Shown here: positions 11,111 to 23,820 of the stretch, one piece after another
How the letters are laid out: each line of letters opens with the position of its first letter
Numbering within the stretch: position 1 is the stretch's first letter
Notes under the pieces: model-generated
The model's database searches: none
The model's input: only the letters and a program-made list of their open reading frames with translations
What the model was told of the DNA's origin: nothing
Source: Acheta domesticus
Lineage: Eukaryota > Arthropoda > Insecta > Orthoptera > Gryllidae
Direction: 5' to 3'
Length of the DNA: 64,000 nucleotides
Assembly (NCBI GenBank): GCA_031308135.1
Contig: JAHLJT010003656.1
Span: 48,024,335 to 48,088,334, forward strand
Made by a program: the position numbers and the translations under genes

Positions 11111-12518
11111 ATTGAGAGAAATAAAGAATAGAAAAGAAAGTGCAGATATTGACCAAAAAGGAGATAAATTGTGTAGGAAATATATAAGAGAAGAAAAAGA
11201 CTTGTATATTTTGGGGAGATGTGTGGAAGTGGGAACTGAAGGAAACAGAACAGATTGGGGGTTTCAGGAAAGGCTTAAAAAGATACTAGAACAGGGACAG
11301 GGAGTGAGGTTGATTGAGAAGTGTAGGATGGGAGAGTGAGGGTGTAATTGAATTGTTAGAACTGTTGAGTTGCAATACGAATGTATTTAATATTGTAAGA
11401 AATTGAAGCGAATCCAACTGCGATCCGACTGGGAGGAAGTTGAAAATAAACTACAACCGACTACAAAGGACAGAAAGATAAGGAACGATAGAGTGCGAGG
11501 GAAGGAGTGACCGCTTCGCAAAAATGCCCCAGAGTTGCGTGCATAAACAAGAGCTCTCGCTGCTCTGGCGCCGTGTCGTAATTCCTCGCATTTCGCGGCC
11601 TCGCGCCGTTTCTTGGCGCCAGTCGGCGCTCCGTGCCTCTCAGCGCCGTTTGGCCAGTGTTGCCAGGTAGCCTGAAGCATTCCCCACTAGATAGCGCGAA
11701 AGTCACCAAAACAAGGGGAAAATCAACAACAACACCAAATTCAAATAATGATTATTTTATGTTTCAAATATATAGAGAATGTTTGGAAATTAAAGAAATA
11801 CGAAAAATATTATTCATTTATATGATTATATTTTTATCAACATCTATATTTTTATTATATAAAATATGAATTTCGACTATTTACATGACGATACAGTTAT
11901 ACAATTACAAGGGTGCTATTGAGTAAGAGTTAGTGTAAGACTTACGAAGCCTCAGACATAAGAGGTATCTTTGATATTACTCATTCTAATGACTGAAACA
12001 TAAAGTTTTTGATTCGAATGGATCTAGTTTATTCAGTTTCGTTTAAGTTCTTCTATTTGTTTAAAAAAATGTTTGAAAAGTATATTCCACTAAAGGCAAA
12101 AAAACAACAACAAGAAACAAAAACCACCAAATTTAATGATAAAATTTCCAACGTGGCAACACTGCGTTCGGCGTTCGTCAGGCGAAACAGCGTCTCGCAG
12201 GGCCACAGGTGTGCGGCCGAGAGCCCTTCCCGGCGGCCGTTCTCAGCCTCTTCGCCGGAGAGTGGTTCCGACCGAGTTTTTTTTTAAGAGGTGTAAAGAT
12301 ACGTTTCCCTCTCACGCACTTCCGGGCGCTACGGCCTGTGAAGGAGATGCGTAAAACTTTTGTACTTAGGACGCGACGGAGAGAAACGCGACCAAGTTCA
12401 CTTTTCTGAAATGTTTCACCTACATTTGTCGTGTATATCAAAGACTTGCTAGAGGACAGTCACTTGGGTTACTTCAAAGCTTGTAGTACTAAAACATTCG
12501 GCGACATGAGCAATACAC
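11111..12518. other. Mixed sequence with two small GC-rich patches
   Basis: GC-rich patches at 11510-11690 and 12150-12390 carry CpG-rich sequence. They include GTGTTGCCAGG at 11657 and GTGGCAACACTGCG at 12154, a short inverted pair. I see no conserved protein. They could be decayed repeat ends or a weak promoter region. Confidence 0.3.
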
Positions 12519-13916
12519 GTGGAACTATTATTAACAAAAAACATCCAAAGAAGTTCCCCAACACTTGTTCTTGTGGTGCGTCGGTGCATTAGCTACTTTA
12601 ACATTAGCTTCATCAATTTAGTTTAGGTTTATCAATGTTACGTTTGCCGTGAAAACTTTCCGCGAACGCCACTGTAATTGCCAAGTCCTTCCAAATGCTT
12701 CATTTCGCACATTCAGTGTCCTTAATATCGACATAGCCAGAAACATTTGTTGTTTTCTAAACACCTGATGTTGAGCAAAGTAACTGAAACATTTCGTTTG
12801 GTCTGAATTTATCAGATAAAGAACAAAAAGGTTCTGTAAATTTTACTCTCATTCTCCGTTTTACGTAGTCGTCTTGCATTTCTAGCCAAGGTTTATTTCC
12901 ATCAGCTATAAGAAAGAGTATACTTTCTCAGTATTACATCAAAACTGAATTCACTGTATCCAATCTAACCCCACATTGCGTAATCAGTATTGGTTTCATG
13001 TATGCTGTAGTAATGCCACTTTTCTGCAACGTTTTCCATCCATAGTCAAAGTGCAGAAATTGATACAAAACTGAAAGCGGTACTATTTTTATCGGGGGCA
13101 TTCAACAAATTACTTTATTGTAAAAGAACATTCAATAAAATTTAATAGCACTTAGTCATACATAGCTGTCGCACAAGAATAACGCAATAAGATTTGAAGT
13201 GTGAACGTAATTTCACTGTGTCTCACAAAATCTCTTAAGAAATTTTTATATTAGAATGAATTTGCACGTTATTTTACTGCATAATAAGAATTAATGTGTG
13301 ATGATTTAATTCTTCTATAATTTAATATAAATGAGGTTTTTATGACGTGAAATTAAAACTTGCAATAAATGCAATACAAAAACATGGAATAAAATCGAAG
13401 ACCTTTGAGGAATAACATTCTATGCCACATTTCTGATTAAATTAAAATATTAGTGTATTTCGACGACCTAAAGATGTATCTAGCGGTTGGGTTTTTATTT
13501 TAAAGATTCGCTGCAAGATGGTAGTGATATTCGTTAATTAATGTTCTTTATCCCTATGTGTAGAATGCAATGTCTAAACCTTTACTCTGCGTTTTTTCAA
13601 AACTTAAGTATTGTCGTATAGCATGTTGTTGAGAGGTCTTCAATTAATTTCAACCTTTCTTGGACAAAATGAGAAAAACAAGCAATTTAAAAGTAAAAAT
13701 ATCTGATGCTCGTTCTCTTAGAAGAAGCAAGGAAGCTATAAGAAACTCTAAAAGGGTCTCTTTAACGTGTTAAAGTCTGTCCCCTGCCCCTTTGCGGGCT
13801 AGTACATAATCAATACTCCCTGTTAAGCTTCGGTTAAAGTAGCCAATGCACCAACGTACCACGAGAACAAGTGTTTGTGAAGTTCCTTTGATGCTATTTG
13901 TTAATAATAGTTCCAC
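12519..13916. mobile_element. 1.4-kb element with 84-bp terminal inverted repeats
   Basis: The left arm 12519-12602 and right arm 13833-13916 are reverse complements at 73 of 84 positions. Outer ends read GTGGAACTATTATTAACAAA; inner ends read GGTGCATTAGCTACTTTAAC (left) and GGTGCATTGGCTACTTTAAC (right, reverse-complemented). Similarity stops sharply on both sides of each arm. The interior is AT-rich with no transposase frame, so it is a non-autonomous DNA transposon candidate. No target duplication is obvious at the flanks (CAATACAC left, ATCTAACA right), so the superfamily stays open. Confidence 0.8.
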
Positions 13917-14504
13917 ATCTAACAAAAGGAAGCGTTAGAAACATCTTTTCTGCACCTAGGTCTTAACCATAACTAACCAGAATCTCATTCCGGGCGCACA
14001 TGATTTCTGCTCCGAGAGTGTAAAGTTTTCTAGCTTTCAACACAGTGAAGATTCTTTCTTTCTTCATTGCTTAATGTTATCCTCCGTCTTATTTGAATTT
14101 TCGATTTCCTCCTTCTCTTTTACGTTCTTAGTTGAATGGAGTCCAGATTCTTTTTGAATTTATAATAGTATTAGAAGTGTAAATAAGATTAGACCCAAAA
14201 TAGATTCTCTACTTTGTAGTTAGAAACTAACAGTTTATGACGGAGTTACGCAAAAATAACTGTTAGGTGATTGATTCGGAATTGAACTGAATGCCGGAAA
14301 TTCCCCAGGAATAGTGATATGACCACGCACAAGAGTCGCTTCAAATATTTATGTTTGAAGCGATCAATCAATTTTATCAATTCATTAAAAAATCGAGTGA
14401 GTAGATCAGAGCAGTATTGAATTTTCGTTACTCAGTTTTTTCTGTCTTCTTTGTCAATACTAAATACTGAGTATAGTGGAAGTATTGTAATGCTGCAGGA
14501 AAAG
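13917..14504. other. AT-rich spacer
   Basis: No gene or repeat recognised between the TIR element and the family A copy. Confidence 0.35.
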
Positions 14505-16125
14505 AAAAACTAGTGGTGCTACAGAATGGCACAGACTTTCCCGTATTAGTTTTCTATGTTCCTGGGTCTTCGCTAGCTATTCGGAATTGCCACATACTCT
14601 TTCTTGCCAGCTACCATCTATCATCGCCAAAAGTACATTTTTTTGTCATTTTCTTAATTTTTCGGTTTCCTATTGGTAGAACAGAAACATTAATTTTAGA
14701 ATATTAAAGAACACAAAAACCTAGCCGTAAATGGCAATTTTCTTTTAAAAATTATGTGACGTTTAAGAGAAAATGGCGTTTTAGCACTACTAAAAATGCG
14801 AAATTTGAAGCTCATTTTCACAGAAAATTTTTGAGTTTTCAAAATACTTTATTTGAAGTTATTTGAAGCACTTACACCCACAAATAAAATCATATTTACA
14901 AATTGCGGATAATGTGCATATTCAAGATGTGAGAGATCTTTCAAAAAATTTACTTTTATATAATTTTTGAAAAAAACAAAAAAAAAACTCAAAATAAACT
15001 TCACGCTATACTAATGAGTGTAATTAGCACTATCCGTTACAAAAGTTTCAAGAAAAAAATTGCAGCCATATACGAGAAAATGACGTTTGAGCATTTCTGA
15101 AAATGCCGAAATTTGAGCTACTTTTCACAGAAAACGGTAGTGTTTTCGAGAAACTTTACTTGACATTATTTAAAGCATGTATACTCGTAAATATAACAAT
15201 GTAAAAAAATCGCCGATAATGTAAATATTAACGACGTGAGAGACAAGTAAAAAAATTTACATTTTTGTAATTTTTGAAAAAACCAACCGATAGACCAAAA
15301 TGGCTTTTATGTCGTTGATAGAGTACATTTACCACTATCACTACCAAAAGTTTAAAGAAAAAATTTGGAGCCGTTTTTGCGAAAATCTTGTTTTTGTAAT
15401 TTTTTAAAATTGCACATACTGCACGCAATATTGCACGAAAACTACCAAAATTGTGAAAAACATTTACATGACCTTTATTAAAGAACTCAATATGCAGAAC
15501 AAATTTTATTTGAAGAAAATATCTCTATCTTCAATTTTGTAGTTGGAGAAAGACGCCGAAAAAAATTCAAACTTTCACAATTTTCGAAAATTCAGAGCTG
15601 TACGTGAAAATCGAACCTATGCCATGTTAAAAAGTGTATTTTCCTCTATTCATACAAGAAATTTAAAGAAAAAATTTGGAGCCGTTTTTGAGAAAATGTT
15701 GAAAATCCCCGGGGGGCTTCATATAAAGTACCCCCAAATTTTAAAGAATCTTTTTCAAAATCACAAAGCTTCGACTAGAATCAGATCGACTGGGGAATAT
15801 CAATTTTGAAGAAAATCGACCGAACGGTTTATGCGCTAGCGTTGACCACAGACGGACAGACGGACAGACGGACAGACGGACGGAATGCCGTCAATCGATT
15901 TTTAAGTATAAAGAAGCAACAAATCATGGATTTTGACCACACCACGAGATAGAGGATTGTTTTTTCTTAATTTAGCAACTGGTTTTATCCACTTATTCGT
16001 TTTCACGGCCCGGCAAATAATTTTTTTCCGCCGAAAATTGGCCATTTTTTCGCGCAGCATTACATAACTTTCCCTATACTACGTATATCACTCCGTGTAT
16101 ACGTACGTATACGGAAAGTAAAAAT
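14505..16125 (+). repeat. Family A repeat, long copy
   Basis: The copy starts with ACTAGTGGTGCTACAGAATG at about 14508 and ends near TATACGTACGTATACGGAAA at about 16098-16117. Inside, a module of ~310 bp repeats: 'TTTTCACAGAAAA', 'GTGAGAGA' and 'GAAAATGACG' phrases recur at ~14760-15060 and ~15070-15370. A 3' part follows with CTTCATATAAAGTACCCCCA (15718) and a GACGGACA repeat. Frames are short and broken. The class is unknown. Confidence 0.65.
15850..15885 (+). repeat. (GACGGACA)n microsatellite
   Basis: Tandem GACGGACA/GACA units follow the phrase GTTTATGCGCTAGCGTTGAC. The same coupling of a 'GCGCTAG...' phrase to GACA/GACG units occurs at 16.31-16.47 and 16.84-16.87 kb (reverse complement) and near 20.62 kb, so the microsatellite is a built-in part of family A. 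Confidence 0.85.
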
Positions 16126-16515
16126 GTTGGCGATTTATTGACAAAATAAATTGTATTGGGAGGCATGTTACCGAAAAAGTTGATTTATCTTGTTGCAATC
16201 CCATGAGTAATAAACTGCTTCCTCTAACACGTTACATAGTCACAATCCACGTTTTGTGCGTCACTGATACCGAAAAATTGGTTTACGGCAAAACATCTAT
16301 CCGCCTATCCTACTGTCTGTCCGTCCGTCCGTCCACTGTCCGTTTTTCTGTGTGTCCGTCCATCTGTTGGTTCACCCGTCTGTTCGTCCTGTTCGTCCGT
16401 CTGTCGTTCTTCCTTCTGTCTGTCTGTCTGTCTGTCTGTCTGCCCGTCTGTCCGTCTGCGAACAACGCTTGCTGCCAAACTTCTGTGCTTCAGAAAACTT
16501 CTGAGCTTTAAAAAA
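16126..16515 (-). repeat. Family A partial copy with expanded GTCT/GTCC microsatellite
   Basis: A minus-strand end of family A carrying TGATACCGAAAAATTGGTTT and a long (GTCC)n/(GTCT)n tract at about 16312-16462. It lies tail-to-tail with the preceding + strand copy, forming an inverted pair. Confidence 0.6.
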
Positions 16516-16679
16516 AGTTAAAAAAGACACGACAATTTCACTAATGATTCAACATGAAGCCCTATTTCAACCAGGAAAGTTATACTACATCCGCCGTGCA
16601 AAGAATGTTATGTAATGATGCAGGGAAAAACGACGAAAAATTCAGGCAGAACGAAGAATTTGGCAGAAAAATGAATATT

Positions 16680-17235
16680 GTATATCGCTGATAACGGAAA
16701 TTTAGATAATTCCTGTTCGTATACGTGGTAAATAATTTCCTCTAGCATGTTGCATAGTCAGAATCCACATTTTGTGGATCCTTGTTACAGAAAAATTGGT
16801 TTCAAAAAGACAAAATATCAGTCCGTTTTTCTATCTAGCTGTCTGTCCGCACGTCCGTCCGTCTGTGAACGACGCTAGCGTCTAAGCCGTAAGCAATATT
16901 TTTTTGTTAAAGTCGATCTGATTGATGTCGCAGCCCTTTGAATTTAAAACCAATGTATATGTATTAATTTTTGGGAGAACTTTACATAAAGCCTAAGGAC
17001 TTTTTCAAAAAGAGCTCAAATTTTTTTACTTAAACTTCGTCCTTGGGTAGCGTAAAGGACGCTTAAAAATTGTGCATATCTCAGATTCATTGAAAAATGC
17101 TTAAGTTCAAAACTTTTTTGGCGTCATCCTACAACTACAGTATTGAAGATAGAGATTTGGTGGTAATGCTGAAAAGCTAGCCACGATTAGATATTAGATA
17201 ACTCATAATTGCGAGAAAGTATGTGACATTCGGTG
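16680..17235 (-). repeat. Family A partial copy
   Basis: A second minus-strand copy in direct order after 16126-16515. It repeats TTGTTACAGAAAAATTGGTT, a GTCCGTCCGTC run, CGACGCTAGCGTCTAA, CTACAACTACAGTATTGAAG and ends near GAGAAAGTATGTGAC at 17212. Confidence 0.6.
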
Positions 17236-19344
17236 TTTTGTGTTTTAACAGTGTTTGAAAGGACATTTGAAAAAAAAAGAAAAACGTCAAAGCTACAAAA
17301 TTGTCATTAGAGGCAGACATTTTTCCCTCTGCGCAATTTGTTTGTAATTCATGGTTATAACTAGGGAGCGAGGTACTATGATTTTACATCTTTCTGTCTG
17401 TGGTTTCAGGGCATATCTAAGTAAAATTTCTTTACATTTGATTAGAATTGGATGCTATGTAGATTAATATGTTAGTGAATATTTGGCCGATTCTTTCAGT
17501 TACTGCATATTCGTGTAATTATAAGCGTACATTTTGCATATTTCAGGTCCATATAGGTCTATATTAAAATAGGGACTTATCCCTAAAACATTTCATCTTT
17601 TCATAAAATCTTTTTGTTCAAAAGAGCTTGTCACAGTTTGCGTTTACTTTTCTTCTTTTTTTCTATAGATGATAGAATACTTGTGAAAATGTAAGTTCTT
17701 AATATCACATTTTTTAAACCAGATAGAAGACATGCAATAAGACACACTAAGTGAATATTTAGTACTTCAATTATTTCTCCCGCGAAGTAAGGTAGATTAA
17801 ATTATGTTTGCACAAATATCTTAAATCACATATCTTAACAAATATCTTTAATATAAATATATATTTTTTCCTTCCAAGCATGCTTCTTCTAAATTTTATC
17901 AAGAAAGGTTTATGCAGGAAATTAAATATTACTAATTTTACTTGCATATTTACTGCATATTTAAGAATTTTTAGGTCATAAATGCATATTTTTAAAAGCA
18001 TATTTCAAGAATTTTTTGGGCATAAAAATCTTCTCCCTAGTTCCTCAATATATGTGATATTGTAATTGGCGATTAGCGCTTCCAATGTTTGCTTCCTCAT
18101 TAGTATTAATGACTTGCTCTCTTCCAGCGCTGGTGGCGACTGCTTGGCATGCCAGCGCGAGTATTCCCAAGGAGGAGTTTGCATCTGCAATGCAAACGCG
18201 GTTTACCTCGCACAAAACGACTGCTATTGTATTTTAATGTGTATCGTGACAGCTTTCTCGGAGATTTTCCTCTTTAACTTTTGCATAACGTCAAAAGGAG
18301 TAGTATATGAAACTGAAAATTACTCTTCGGTGTTTACGTCTGCTAATGCCGCGTAACAGCTGAAGATCGTAGTAGCTCAATATCGACGAATGTGTCCACC
18401 GGTTTTGTTTTCTTTCGTGCTCTTAAAGGCGAGGGCAGAATATTATGAGAACTTCAGCTCCCTTGGTTACTTCCTACTCGCAATATTTTTCGTCTGGAAG
18501 CTTAGTTTTGTAGCACTCTGAACAGGTAGTTCAGCGGTCCGAAGCTATTACGATATTTATGTCTTCAATTCACAATTTGGAAATTCACGTCACGAGCTGC
18601 GGCACATTAAAAAGAAATTACTGAATAAGAATATTTGAGCTGCAAACAACTCTTGTTGCGACTCAAACCGAATGTTGAATTTAAGATGAGGGTTTGAAAC
18701 AGTGAAAGGATTTGAGGAGATCTCATTTTACTTAAAATTTGTAACTATTCAGAGCACAGTATTGGAACAATCTGGCTACACTGATATTGACTTTTTTATA
18801 GATCCAATACTATTCGTAAATGAAGCGAGAGAATAAAGCAAGCTTTGTTGCAAGTGGTCAAGAGGAGATTAAGAAATGTGGGAATAAAATTTCCAGCCTA
18901 CATTATGGCATAATTAAGGGAATACATTGCTCATCTGTGAAAAATGTACTAATGTTTCTTTTGGATAGTTCTCGTACATCGTGATTCGAGCAATGAAAAT
19001 TAAATCAAATAAGAATAATCATGATATTATTGAGCTAAAAAAATGTACATTATTAGACATTTGTTGTGATTAAATAAACACTTGTTTATTTAATAAAAGT
19101 TTTATTTAAGAAAACGAGCACATGCTTTGTACTGCACCGTTACAGGTGTACTCGGCACAGAGTAGTCATATTGGTCTATGGTACAGAGCTTACAGAGTAG
19201 CGCGCAGTGCGCCAACTGCATCTAGCGGTGCCTTGCTAAACTAACATACAACAACATTGTATTTTTTTACCCGCTAATTTGTTCAATGTTTCATTGAATT
19301 ATTTCTTCTTGACAACATTGAAAAGTAAAGGCGATAAAGTAATA
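17236..19344. other. AT-rich sequence; one weak exon-like spot
   Basis: Mostly unrecognised. GCATATTT words recur between 17.50 and 18.01 kb. Around 18130-18240 a pyrimidine-rich AG acceptor precedes a Cys-rich frame, but no good donor follows (see findings). No RNA gene was seen. Confidence 0.3.
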
Positions 19345-20782
19345 GACAGTGATGCTTCAGAATGGTACAGGCTTTCCGTATTTAGTTTTCTAATTTATTC
19401 GATCAGGCCTAGTTTTTCGGTCTTGCTCCATCCTCTTACCAGCTGCAATCTATCGACGCCTTGAAGTACTATATTTTTTGAAAAAGTTTCTCAATTTTTC
19501 GGTTTTCTAATCGTAGAATTGAAATGTTACTTTAAGAAAATTATAGAAGAGAAAATTATAGATTATACTTTAAGAGAATTATAGAACTTGGAGGTGTTTT
19601 TAAGAAAATGTCATTTCAGCGTTACTGTAAATGCGAAATTTGAAGTTCTTTTCCACAGAAAACTTTTGAGTTTTCGAAAATCTTCATTGGAAATTACTTG
19701 AAAAAATTTCACTCATTAATGCAATACTGTATAAAAAACCATGGAAACGGGCTTATTTACGGCGTGAGAGATATTTAAAAAAATACATTTGCGTATTCTT
19801 TTTCAAAAACAAAACAATACAGCAAAATGGCTCTTATGCCATCTCTCGTACAGTGTATTTAGCACTGTTCGTACAAAAAGTTTGAAGAAAAAATAATTCT
19901 GAACGAATTTTCACAGAAAACTTTTGGGTTCTCGAGAAACGTTATATGACATTCTTCGAAGTACATATATTCATAAATACAATAATGTGAAAAAATCGCC
20001 ATTAATGTAAATTTTATCGACATGACACACTAAAAGTATTAATTTTGGTAACTTTTGAAAAAACAAAAGAATACAGCAAAATGGCTCTATGTCGTATTAT
20101 GCAATATATTTAGCAACATCCCCACTGAAATCTTAAAGAAAAAAATGTGAGGTTTTTGAGATATTCTTGTTTTTGAATATTTTTAATTTCGCAATATTTC
20201 ACGGAATATTGTAGGAAAAATACTAAAATTTTCAAAAAATATGTATGACCTTAATGAAAGAACTAATTAGGGACAAAAATTCAATTGAAACAAAAATCTT
20301 TGTATTCAATTTTGTAGATATAGGAAGACGCGGAAAAATTCAATCTTTTTGCAATTTTCGAAAATTCAGTCAACAGTCATAAACAGGCCTGTGCAATCCG
20401 TATAGGTGTATCTTATTCTTTTATTACAAGAAATTGGACGAAAAACTTTGGAGCAATTTTTGAGAAAATTTTTAAAATGTCCCAGGAGCTTCATGTAAAG
20501 TACCCCCAAAATTTAAAGAATGGTTTTCAAAATCCAAAGCGCATCGAACCATATCGACCGGGGAATATTCATTTTGAAAGAAATTCTATTTATGGTTGAG
20601 GCGCTAGTGGTGTTCACAGATGAACAGACGAACGGACGTTTTAAAAAACAACTTTTTCGATATTAGGGAACGCCAAAATGTGTATTTGCGCTGAAATCTC
20701 GAAATCGATTTTCCACATCATTAGATAACTTTCTCTATACTGCTTACATTACTACGCATATACGTACGTATAGGGGAAGGTA
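19345..20782 (+). repeat. Family A repeat, long copy
   Basis: Parallel to 14505-16125: start phrase GCTTCAGAATGGTACAGGCT (near 19353), internal modules with TTTTCACAGAAAACTTTTG and ATCGCCATTAATGTAAATTT, then TTCATGTAAAGTACCCCCAA (20491), GTTGAGGCGCTAGTGG (20595) and the end ACGTACGTATAGGGGAAGG (20762). The two long copies are collinear but clearly diverged. Confidence 0.65.
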
Positions 20783-22825
20783 ACTAGTGGCAACTGCACG
20801 TACTTGCCCGCATTAGTAACGGTTACGTAATATTATAATACCGCGATCTAATACAGCCGTCTATATGAAATACCATTACCAATCCTAGCTCGTTAGGTGC
20901 TAATAAACGAACACAAATCCGAAAATGCAAAACTGAGAACCAATTCCACGAGAAACGGAGTAAAAAAATGAGAAGTAATTCTAATAGTTTCAAACTGCCG
21001 TCTCCCGGCATTGCTCTAGTTGTATCTGGTATCTCGTCACAATGAAAAGCGCGGGAATTCAGGATCTGGAATTCCGAAGATAAATTTTTTCCTCGCTTAG
21101 AGCATAGTACGCTTAAAAAATTACGCAGAATCCATTTTTGTTTATCTTTTTGAAAATTACAAAATATTAACATTATTGCAAAATTACAATATTGATAATG
21201 CAGACATTTTATTTTACATATAAACCTATTCTTCAAAATTAGGTCTTTAATGACGGCCATGCACAACCTATTTTTGAAAATATGAGGAACTTATCGAAAT
21301 TGTAAATTTGAATTTCCCGCCCTTTAGCGCTAAAGTCTTCTACAAGTCACAATACGATCATGGTAACGCCGCGTCACATTACTCTGAAATTCAGAGAATT
21401 TTTTTCAACTTTTATCGTTGGGCGATAACTTTTCCGCGTAGTATTGGAATGTAATTTTAGTTTGATGAATTTATGTTGATGTATATTTATGATGTATTTG
21501 TTTTATTTACTCTTAAAGGTGTTGTTGCTCTTGGTATTTTAATATTACGGTACCGTTACTAATTTGAGAAAGTATGTGCAGTCATCAATAATTTGCGATT
21601 TTAGAAAATATAATGAGTTCACAGAATCATGTGCCATTTGTATAACCACTCTTTTTTTGAGAAAAAATTGAAGCCATTTTTGAGAAAATAATTGTAAAAA
21701 AATTGTTTAAAAATTGTCCAAATTACGAGAAAAATATCCTTAATACACAAAAATTGTACAATGATCATATTTAAAGAGTTATCTTTTAAATAACAGATTT
21801 CAGAAAATTAAAAAAATCTCTATCTTCAATAGTGATGTTAACATAGTCTTGCACTATAGTCAAAACAGTAGCCGTGTTATAAAACCGAGACAGAATCAAA
21901 CGACTATTGATCATTGAACTGTTTTGTTCTTAAATAAATCAATCTTGCTGTTGTAGGAAGATCTCGAAGCAATTTTGAACTTTTTCCATTTTCGCAAATT
22001 TCGGGTTGAAAACGCAGCCAACACCACTTCATTTACCATTATTTTCTACATACGAGGAAAAAAATTAAAGAAAAAAATTGGAGCCGTTTTTGAGAAAATA
22101 ATTAGACATTTAAAAAAATGTCTGTTTCACGGATAATTATTCGAAAAATCTCGTATTTTCGAAAAAAAATGTTCCTAACCTTTTTTAAATATCTGTATTT
22201 AAAGAACAGATTTCATGAAGGAAAAAATCCCTAACTTTAATATTGTCGCTGTAGGAGTAAGCCGGAAAATGTTGAACTTTTGCAATTTTAAAAATATCGG
22301 AGAATTCAACGAAAAGGAAACCTGCTCATTCTCTTAAGCGTTGTTTACACTATTCGAGGACAAAGTTTAATTACAAATTTTGGAGCCACTGTTGAGAAAA
22401 TTTTGAAAATGTTGAGGCTTTATATAAAGTAGGGACTTCCCTCAAAAATAAAAATAGACTTTTCAAATTCCTTAAGACTGGAGTTCGTTTAGATCGATCG
22501 GGGAATATCAATTTTGGAGAAACACGGCTGTACGGTTTAGGATCTAGAGTTGGGCACATACTGACCGACGCACGGTTGGTACAGACGGAGAGAAGGACAT
22601 ACGTTTTGACGGCAATCGACTTTTCGGTGTCAAGGACCCACCAAACACGAATTCTGACTGCACGACGTGCTAGAGGAAGTAATTTAATAGATATAGCGAT
22701 AAGATTTATTCACTTTTTGGATACTAGGGCCCGTCAATAAGTTTTTCTGTCGAAAATTCGCTTTTTTCGGTGCACGATTACAATACTTTCACTTCTTACA
22801 AATTAAGAGTGAGAAAGTAAAAAAA
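20783..22825 (+). repeat. Family A repeat, rearranged copy
   Basis: Begins AACTAGTGGCAACTGCACGT and GTAACGGTTACGTAATATTA, immediately after the previous copy, so two copies are in tandem. Internal phrases GGAGCCGTTTTTGAGAAAAT (22080), CTTTATATAAAGTAGGGACT (22418) and ATCGATCGGGGAATATCAAT (22493) match the 3' part of other copies. It ends near GAGTGAGAAAGTAAA (22807). An interruption at ~21.3-21.55 kb resembles the 5' end region seen at 1.4-1.8 kb. Confidence 0.55.
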
Positions 22826-23385
22826 AACTATTAAATAACAAACGTAAAGTTTTAATTGTACACCGTACTGTTAAATGTATAATCTCACCTGTTCAGAGTT
22901 ATTAAGGATATCACATGAAAAACAATTTTTCGAAAAAACTGTTTTTTTCAGTAAATTATCAGTAACTTACTCTAGTTTTCAAACGTTATTTAAATGCTAT
23001 GATAATTTCCACAATAATATCAATACTTAAAGGATAAATGCTTTCCAAGAATATTTTCACAATGGTTTCACTATTTTCTCCTGTTCTAGCTTATGTTATG
23101 AACTTTCACTGAAACATTTGTAAATTCATAACCCGGTTTTATTTCCTGAGAGAGACTATCACTTCCCACGAGACAAGAAGCCTTTCTGAAAACGGAACGA
23201 TCTATTTCAGCAGGCTTTGATTTACGGGGCGCCAGGGGCTTTCGATATATCGATAGCTTTCTCGCGTGCTATTGATAAAACTTCACAGGGGAAACTTAAT
23301 TTATAGCGTTGCTATCGGTTCCCACTTCCGTCCGCTTCTTCCCCTAGGGGTCTCAAGCCATACTATCGCCCTTGCGAGCTCTCTG
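22826..23385. other. AT-rich spacer
   Basis: No gene recognised. A CGATATATCGATAG sequence at 23241-23254 resembles the TATCGATA (DRE) motif often found near insect promoters, just upstream of the GC-rich block. Confidence 0.35.
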
Positions 23386-23820
23386 TCCTCATTCGGCGAG
23401 TTTAATGAGCTGGGCGCCCCGGGGCCGCCAAGTTGGCACAACTGTCGGTCGGGGGGTCCCCGCCTCAGCCGCCGCCGCCGCCGCCACCGCCGCTTCAGCC
23501 GCGCTCGTCTCCAACCCCTACCTTCATTCTTCTTCTTCTACTACGTTTTCTTCTTGCACTTCTTCGTCGCGTCGCTTTCACCTTTCCGTGCCCTATCGCG
23601 CCCCCCTCCCCGTGGACGGGTTCAGAGGGTGGGGAGGGGATGGGGATGAGCTCGGCCTTTCCTGGGGCGACGGAGTCTTTACCGCGCGGGAGGGTAGTTA
23701 ACGCCACCATCATGCTGATTACGGCCTCCTTCCCTCGTGTTGCGGTAATTAATTTGAGACTTCCGGTGGCGAAAGCGGCTGGGGCGAAGGAGACGCTCGC
23801 TCGATAAACGTCGCGGAGGT
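23386..23820. promoter_or_regulatory. GC-rich, CpG-dense block with CCG repeats
   Basis: The block contains CCGCCGCCGCCGCCGCCACC at 23468-23487 and CpG-rich sequence up to GTCGCGGAGG at 23810. Long overlapping frames on both strands are a GC artefact, and none resembles a known protein. It may be a promoter or first exon of an unseen gene, or a GC-rich repeat. A frame at 23836-24129 just downstream (97 codons from ATG) is unrecognised. Confidence 0.35.

Noticed and set aside
16310..16470. CRISPR-like regular repeats
   Set aside because: Simple GTCT/GTCC microsatellite without unique spacers, in a eukaryotic genome.
23266..23807. Overlapping frames of 109-127 codons
   Set aside because: CCG repeat and CpG-rich composition keep all frames open. 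No conserved residues or splice structure.
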